Assembly: GCA_937138675.1 (NCBI GenBank)
Contig: CAKZPG010000021.1
Coordinates: 1 to 35,787 of the forward strand
Source of the DNA: an uncultured archaeon
Lineage (GTDB): Archaea; Halobacteriota; Halobacteria; Halobacteriales; Haloferacaceae
DNA: 35,787 nt
Direction: 5' to 3'
Shown here one piece after another: positions 31,627-35,787 of the stretch. How positions within the stretch are numbered: the first letter of the stretch is position 1; the number at the start of each line of letters is the position of its first letter. The notes beneath the pieces were generated by a model. It was given only the letters and a program-made list of their open reading frames with translations, searched no databases and had not been told where the DNA came from. Position numbers and translations under genes: made by a program.

Positions 31627-32919
31627 CTACCAAAGGTAGCTCTCGTCCGCGAACTGCTCGTCGTGTTCCGCCTCAACGGCGAGGACGTCGAGCGCTCGCA
31701 CCTCGGCGCCGACGCCGAGCAGTCCCGCGAGGCTCGGCTCCGTCCGGTCGTTGTCGCCCGAGACCAGCTCCTTGACGTAGAGCCCGCCCTCGCCGTGTAT
31801 CTCGACGGTCGCCTCGCGCGGGCCATCGAGTGTCGCCTCGATACCGTAGACGTCCCGCTCGCGGGTGCGGCCGGCGCGCCGGTGGTCGACCCGCTCCGGG
31901 GTGTACTGTGCTATTGTCGCCCCGTCGAGTTCGGTGACGGCGTCTGCAAGCGCTGGCTCGCTCACCTTCACGTCGAACGCTACTGTCGCGCGGTAGCGCT
32001 TCGCGGCGTCGAGGGTCTTTACCCGTTCGACCATCGGGTGCGTCGCGAGACAGAGGTCTTCCACCTCAACGGCGCCCTCCGCAAATGCGTTCACGTCTGC
32101 TTCCAGCCGCTCCACGTCGACCGTCCGCCGGCGCGGTTCGTCCACCTCGACGACGAACGGCCGGCCGGTCCCGATCATTCGCGCGTCCACGTCCTCGCGG
32201 CCGGCGCCGTGGAAGGTCGCGCCGACGCCGTCCATCACGTCTTCGACGACTGGTGCGACCAACTGCTCAACGCTCCGCTGGTAGGTGAGCCCGGTGCCGT
32301 CACAGGCGTCACAGGGGCCGTCTCCGGTCCGACCGACGCCGTTACAGGTCCGACAGGGCCACCGTGTCTGCGGAATGCCACGCTCTAGCTTCTGGTACCG
32401 TCCATAGACAAACGCGGAGTTGACCTGTGCCTCAACCCGGTCGGCATCAACGTCGAGGAGGATCTGGACGTTCGGGCGGTCGAAGTCGACGGTCGTCTCC
32501 GTCAGGCGGCCGACGCGCTTGCCCACCTCGCGGTTGACCTCGCTCCGGAGCGGTTCGCCCGCGTCGGGCGCGAGGCCGGCGTCCTCGCGCAAAAGTCGCT
32601 CATTCTCTTCGACCAGTGGTGGGACGCGGGTGCCGACCTGATAGGTCTCGAACTCGGCGTCGCCGATGGCCGTGACTGCACGCTCGGCGAGACTGTCCAA
32701 CCGCCCACAGATTCCCTCACAGACCCAGCAGTCGTTAGGTCCGGGCGGGTCGTATGGCTCGTTGTCGAGAAGTGCGAGCGTCGTGCGGAGCGCCGCGCCG
32801 CGTGCGGCGTTTGTCAGCCCGTGACTCCGGTCCGCGACCGGGCGGCCGAGACAGGCGTCACAGACCGGACCGGTCGTGACGAGCTCACGGGCGGCGGCGA
32901 GGAACGCCTCTGAGTCCAT
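31627..32919 (-). CDS. pus10: tRNA pseudouridine(54/55) synthase Pus10
   Basis: Archaeal Pus10 makes pseudouridine at tRNA position 55 and often 54 in the T-loop. The 430-residue protein has an N-terminal zinc-binding part (CDACLG, then CWVCEGIC) and a central region. The catalytic domain contains the aspartate in HGAGREDVDARMIGTGRPF (residues 237-255). A DnaJ-like double CxxCxGxG segment, CRTCNGVGRTGDGPCDACDG, lies just before it, as in archaeal Pus10. The C-terminal segment IHGEGGLYVKELVSGD is also typical. It is upstream of rnhB on the same strand. It works on the same tRNA position as TrmY, encoded about 2 kb away. Confidence 0.95.
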   Translation of the reverse strand: MDSEAFLAAARELVTTGPVCDACLGRPVADRSHGLTNAARGAALRTTLALLDNEPYDPPGPNDCWVCEGICGRLDSLAERAVTAIGDAEFETYQVGTRVPPLVEENERLLREDAGLAPDAGEPLRSEVNREVGKRVGRLTETTVDFDRPNVQILLDVDADRVEAQVNSAFVYGRYQKLERGIPQTRWPCRTCNGVGRTGDGPCDACDGTGLTYQRSVEQLVAPVVEDVMDGVGATFHGAGREDVDARMIGTGRPFVVEVDEPRRRTVDVERLEADVNAFAEGAVEVEDLCLATHPMVERVKTLDAAKRYRATVAFDVKVSEPALADAVTELDGATIAQYTPERVDHRRAGRTRERDVYGIEATLDGPREATVEIHGEGGLYVKELVSGDNDRTEPSLAGLLGVGAEVRALDVLAVEAEHDEQFADESYLW

Positions 32920-33120
32920 ACCTGGGACTCTGCGCCGCTGCCTGTGGCTCTTTCGCTCGCGGGCGAGCTAACATCGGGGGCCAGAGCAGCTGTGACCCAC
33001 GCCCGCCGTCACACCGCGTCGGCGAACCGCCCGACACAGTGCCTACCCGTTAGGATGTGTGCCGACGCACCGGCCAGAACTCCACACTCGAATTTACCCG
33101 CCCAAGCCTGAGTCGCGCCG
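32920..33120. other. Intergenic region between pus10 and the ABC transporter
   Basis: About 200 bases between the divergent pus10 and ABC ATPase starts hold no convincing ORF or RNA gene. The track ORF beginning at 33059 is only the upstream extension of the ATPase frame. The region presumably holds the two promoters; only the one for the ABC gene (CTTAAC at 33121) is clear. Confidence 0.5.
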
Positions 33121-33126
33121 CTTAAC
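33121..33126 (+). promoter_or_regulatory. TATA-like box of the ABC exporter operon
   Basis: CTTAAC is centred 28 nt before the GTG at 33152, which supports that GTG as the start of the ATPase gene over the ATG-like start at 33059. Confidence 0.5.
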
Positions 33127-33151
33127 AGTCCGCGACGTCTTCAATTGGATA

Positions 33152-34171
33152 GTGAGTACGCCCGCGATAGAAGTGCGCGACCTGCGGAAGTCTTACGATG
33201 ACGTAATCGCGCTTGACGATCTCAATCTTCATATTCCTGCCGGGAGCTTCTTCGGCCTTCTCGGGCCAAACGGCGCCGGTAAAACCACGTTTATCGAGAC
33301 ACTCGTCGGGCTCGTGCGGGCCGATGCCGGGTCGGCAGCGGTGTTCGGCCACGACGTTGAGACGGAGTATCGCGCAGCACGCGACGCCGTCGGTCTCGCG
33401 CCACAGGAGTTCAACGTCGACCGGTTCTTTCCAATCCACGAAGTGCTGGCACATAAGGCGGGTTACCACGGCTACGGCCGAGAGAAGGCCCGCGAGCGGG
33501 CCACGCAGGCACTAGAACAGGTCGGCCTGTTACAGAAGCGTGACCAGCGCTTCAGCGCACTTTCGGGCGGGATGAAACGACGCGTCGTCCTTGCCCGCGC
33601 CCTCGTCACCGACCCCGACCTCCTCATTCTCGACGAGCCGACCGCCGGGGTCGACGTCCAACTGCGCCGCGAACTCTGGGATACCGTCACGGCGCTCAAC
33701 GAGTCGGGGACGACGATCCTCCTCACCACCCACTATATCGAGGAGGCCGAACGACTCTGTGACGAGGTGGCAATCATGAATCGCGGGCGCGTGGTCGAGA
33801 CGGCCACACCCGAGGCGCTGATGCGCCGCGGAACGGACCGTATCACGGTAACGCTACGGGACCCGCCGGCGACGGCCCCAGCAGTTGAGGCCGGCGGTGA
33901 CCGCGTGCGATCGGTCAAGATGGATGATGACCGCCTCGTCGTGGTCGCGACGGAGGGCGGCCTCGTCGCGCCGGACCTCGTGCGCGAACTCGACCGGCGC
34001 GGGTTCGAATTTGTCGATCTTGACGTCTCACGCACGTCACTGGAGGAGGTGTTCGTCGAGCTGACCGACTCGGGCAACGGCGACCTCGGCGACGATGCCG
34101 ACACGGCGACCGACAGCGGCCGACGAGAGCCACGTACCGCGGAGACGCCCGCGACCGACGGGGGTCGGTGA
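33152..34171 (+). CDS. ABC transporter ATP-binding protein (ABC-2 exporter)
   Basis: This 339-residue ATPase powers a membrane exporter of the ABC-2 type. Walker A is GLLGPNGAGKTT, the signature is ALSGGMKRRVVLARAL, Walker B is DLLILDEPTAGVD, and the switch His is in TILLTTHYIEEAERL. The C-terminal part after about residue 240 is a DrrA/CcmA-like extension with an acidic, Asp/Thr-rich tail. The ORF track adds 31 residues; the GTG at 33152 (STPAIEVRDLRKSY) is preferred. The permease gene follows one base after its stop. The substrate is unknown; drug or lipid export are the usual roles. Confidence 0.93.
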   Translation: MSTPAIEVRDLRKSYDDVIALDDLNLHIPAGSFFGLLGPNGAGKTTFIETLVGLVRADAGSAAVFGHDVETEYRAARDAVGLAPQEFNVDRFFPIHEVLAHKAGYHGYGREKARERATQALEQVGLLQKRDQRFSALSGGMKRRVVLARALVTDPDLLILDEPTAGVDVQLRRELWDTVTALNESGTTILLTTHYIEEAERLCDEVAIMNRGRVVETATPEALMRRGTDRITVTLRDPPATAPAVEAGGDRVRSVKMDDDRLVVVATEGGLVAPDLVRELDRRGFEFVDLDVSRTSLEEVFVELTDSGNGDLGDDADTATDSGRREPRTAETPATDGGR

Positions 34172-34172
34172 A

Positions 34173-34946
34173 ATGAGCACTGGTAGTTCGACAACGCAGG
34201 TGGCGACGCTCGCGCGCCGTGAGATACTCCGGTTCATTCGCCGGCCGTACAACACGTTCTTACCGCCGATCGTCACGAACACGCTCTACTTCTCTGTGTT
34301 CGGGATCATTCTCGGAAGCCGCATCGGGTCCGTGGCGGGCGTGAGCTACATTCAGTTCGTCCTGCCCGGTCTTGTCGTCCTCGGCGCCATCTCTGACGCG
34401 TTCGAGAACGCCTCCTTCTCCGTCTTTCACGGCCGCTGGGAGGACTACATCGACGAGGTGACGACCGCGCCGATGACCCACCGTGGGATGGTCGGGGCGT
34501 ATGTCTTCGCGAGCGCGGTTCGAGGGCTGCTTACCGCGGTCCTCATCGTCGGTGTAGGCCTCGTGTTCACCGCCGCGCCCGTTACCCACCCGTTCCACCT
34601 TGTGGGGTTCCTGGTCGTGACGGTGGTTCTGTTCGCCGGTCTCGGTGTGGTCGGCGGGTTGGCGGCCACGGACTTCGACAACCTGACCGTGATGAACCAG
34701 TTCATTCTCCGACCGCTCGTCTTCTTCGGGGCGGTCTTCTACTCGCTTGACGTTCTTCCGCCGCTCTGGCGGAATATCTCACTGTTGAACCCGATGGTCT
34801 ACATGGTCGACGGCGTCCGGTACGGGATGATCGGCGTGACGGAGATCGACCCGAACATCTCGCTCGCGGTCCTGACCGGCGCTGCGCTCGCGGTGTTGGC
34901 GATCAACCTCGTCCTGTTCCGGCGCGGATTCGGGCTGACGAAGTAG
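34173..34946 (+). CDS. ABC-2 type transporter permease
   Basis: This 257-residue permease has about six membrane helices and the ABC2_membrane pattern. An N-terminal cytoplasmic segment (LARREILRFIRRPYNTFLPP) leads into helix 1. The segments FVLPGLVVLGAISDAFENASFSVFHGRWEDYIDEV and PLVFFGAVFYSLDVLPPLWRNISLLNPMVY are typical of the DrrB/NodJ group. The start at 34173 follows the ATPase stop by one base, so the two are a translation-coupled pair. It likely forms a dimer that pairs with the ATPase. Confidence 0.93.
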   Translation: MSTGSSTTQVATLARREILRFIRRPYNTFLPPIVTNTLYFSVFGIILGSRIGSVAGVSYIQFVLPGLVVLGAISDAFENASFSVFHGRWEDYIDEVTTAPMTHRGMVGAYVFASAVRGLLTAVLIVGVGLVFTAAPVTHPFHLVGFLVVTVVLFAGLGVVGGLAATDFDNLTVMNQFILRPLVFFGAVFYSLDVLPPLWRNISLLNPMVYMVDGVRYGMIGVTEIDPNISLAVLTGAALAVLAINLVLFRRGFGLTK

Positions 34947-35028
34947 CCCTCATGCGTCATAGCGGCAGTCAGCAAGCCCATCTGTCTTGAACCGCACGAC
35001 ACAAGCGCCCGCCGCGTCTCCTCCCGTT

Positions 35029-35625
35029 GTGCGCCAGTTTCTCGTCGTCGGCCACGACGCGCCGACAACGCCCGAGTTCTCGCTCGAAGACCTGCCCGGT
35101 GCGGGGCGACTCGATCTGCTCGCCCGGGCCGTCGTCGCCGCGCTCTTGCACTCCCACGGGGTGCGGTCCGACTCTCGTGTTCACCTCGTCCTCGACGACG
35201 CGTACACCTTTGTTGCCGATGGTGCGACTGTTAGGCACCTCCGGCCAGACGAACGTTCGACCGCCGCGCGGGTACGCAATGCACTTGACGCGCGCGACGA
35301 GGCAATCGGTGCGATGCCCGCGGAGCCGAGCCCTGGGGTCGCTCTCTATCGGGGCGGACTGGTCCCGGCGCTCGAACGCGCCGCTGCGGACGCGGACCGG
35401 GTGGTCGTGCTTGACGAGACGGGTGATCCCGCGTCCGAGGCCAAGCCGACCGAGAGCCCGCTGTTTGTCCTCTCGGACCACCACGACTTTGCAACGAGCG
35501 ACCGCGCGGCCGTCGACAAACACGACCCGTGTTTGGTGTCGCTGGGGCCGGTCGCGCTTCACGCCGACCAAGCGATCACGGTCGCACATAATCGGCTCGA
35601 CACCGACAGCTTCGCGCGATACTGA
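35029..35625 (+). CDS. trmY: tRNA (pseudouridine(54)-N1)-methyltransferase TrmY
   Basis: TrmY is a SPOUT-fold methyltransferase that uses SAM to methylate pseudouridine 54 to m1-pseudouridine in archaeal tRNAs. The 198-residue protein begins RQFLVVGHDAPTTPEFSLEDLPGAGRLDLLARAV, contains VHLVLDDAYTFVADG and DERSTAARVRNALD, and ends with FVLSDHHDFATSD and the knotted VSLGPVALHADQAITVAHN segment. The ORF track starts 14 codons earlier at a TTG; the GTG at 35029 gives the common N-terminus. Its substrate is the product of Pus10-type synthases, and pus10 lies just upstream of the ABC genes. Confidence 0.95.
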   Translation: MRQFLVVGHDAPTTPEFSLEDLPGAGRLDLLARAVVAALLHSHGVRSDSRVHLVLDDAYTFVADGATVRHLRPDERSTAARVRNALDARDEAIGAMPAEPSPGVALYRGGLVPALERAAADADRVVVLDETGDPASEAKPTESPLFVLSDHHDFATSDRAAVDKHDPCLVSLGPVALHADQAITVAHNRLDTDSFARY

Positions 35626-35714
35626 TAGAGATTACGTGCGCATACCACCGTCTTCAGCTGGGGGTTGAGCGGACAGTTGGCCCGTTTGTTGGTGGATTCA
35701 TTATTGTGGCCCCC

Positions 35715-35724
35715 GTTATAATTA
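35715..35724 (+). promoter_or_regulatory. TATA-like box of the gene at the right edge
   Basis: GTTATAATTA is centred 25 nt before the ATG at 35744, the spacing seen for the other leaderless genes here. Confidence 0.55.
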
Positions 35725-35743
35725 GTGCTACGGACTCGGTGAG

Positions 35744-35787
35744 ATGCCGTCCCCGAACCACAAGGGGTGGCGAACCGGCGGTGGTTC
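35744..35787 (+). CDS. 5' end of a further gene, truncated by the window
   Basis: An ATG begins the frame MPSPNHKGWRTGGGS, open to the last base of the window. Only about 14 codons are visible, so no function can be given. The support is the TATA-like GTTATAATTA at the leaderless distance. The His, Lys and Gly content is not a recognised signature. It could be a chance ATG. Confidence 0.45.
   Translation, partial: MPSPNHKGWRTGGG

Noticed and set aside
31099-32388. 429-aa plus-strand ORF
   Set aside because: Antisense to pus10 and rnhB, both of which carry clear catalytic motifs.
1-35787. tRNA, rRNA, CRISPR array or intact transposon
   Set aside because: Intergenic gaps were read on both strands; none shows a cloverleaf, a repeat-spacer pattern or a full transposase. 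The only repeats are short hairpins, the pitA linker repeat and the TnpB relic.

Overview
This window is chromosomal DNA from a haloarchaeon (class Halobacteria). The proteins are strongly acidic and the DNA is GC-rich with mostly C or G at third codon positions. The information-processing genes are archaeal or euryarchaeal: class I lysyl-tRNA synthetase, ribosomal protein S19e with PDCD5, aIF5B, Nob1, the PAN proteasomal ATPase, Pus10, TrmY and a SecF-SecD pair. Many genes have a TATA-like element about 25-28 nt upstream of the start codon, as expected for leaderless archaeal transcripts. I cannot assign a genus from sequence alone.

Layout. 1-790: the 3' part of a voltage-gated K+ channel gene that looks less GC-rich than its neighbours, then a 270-bp spacer with a hairpin that may be an old IS200/IS605-type end. 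791-6767 (minus strand): a chlorite-dismutase/HemQ-like heme protein fused to an ABM domain (PitA type), a PDZ-containing site-2 protease, a small 52-aa ORF missing from the ORF track, and the pyrH-lysS pair. 6849-9287 (plus): a MobB-like/MoaE fusion, a DUF7123-type small protein behind a long imperfect palindrome, and a second site-2 protease, which converges with thiL (minus).

10245-16217 (plus): a YbhN-like membrane protein, rps19e, a PDCD5-family protein, a PP-loop ATPase (COG2117 type), hisS, truA, a HAD hydrolase and a small membrane protein. 16242-19783 (plus): oligoendopeptidase F, PAN and a DUF5811-type protein. 19981-22633: infB (aIF5B) on the minus strand, divergent from a PRC-barrel protein and nob1. 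Next come a relic of a TnpB C-terminus, a CPBP intramembrane protease and pgi (both minus), then a four-helix membrane protein (plus).

25490-27479 (minus): a TVP38-like protein and a CDP-alcohol phosphatidyltransferase that overlap by 4 bp, and a GNAT acetyltransferase. 27637-30607 (plus): a DUF5812-type protein, secF and secD. 30604-32919 (minus): a small membrane protein, rnhB and pus10. 33152-35625 (plus): an ABC exporter pair and trmY. The first codons of another gene run off the end at 35744.

Most of the window is core housekeeping: translation, tRNA modification, protein export and turnover, and cofactor synthesis. I found no tRNA or rRNA gene, no CRISPR array, no intact transposon, and no clear new multi-gene defence or metabolic system. 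The most interesting leads are the Cld-ABM heme protein with its repeated His-rich linker, the palindrome upstream of the DUF7123 gene, the unlisted small ORF next to lysS, and the insertion-sequence relics.
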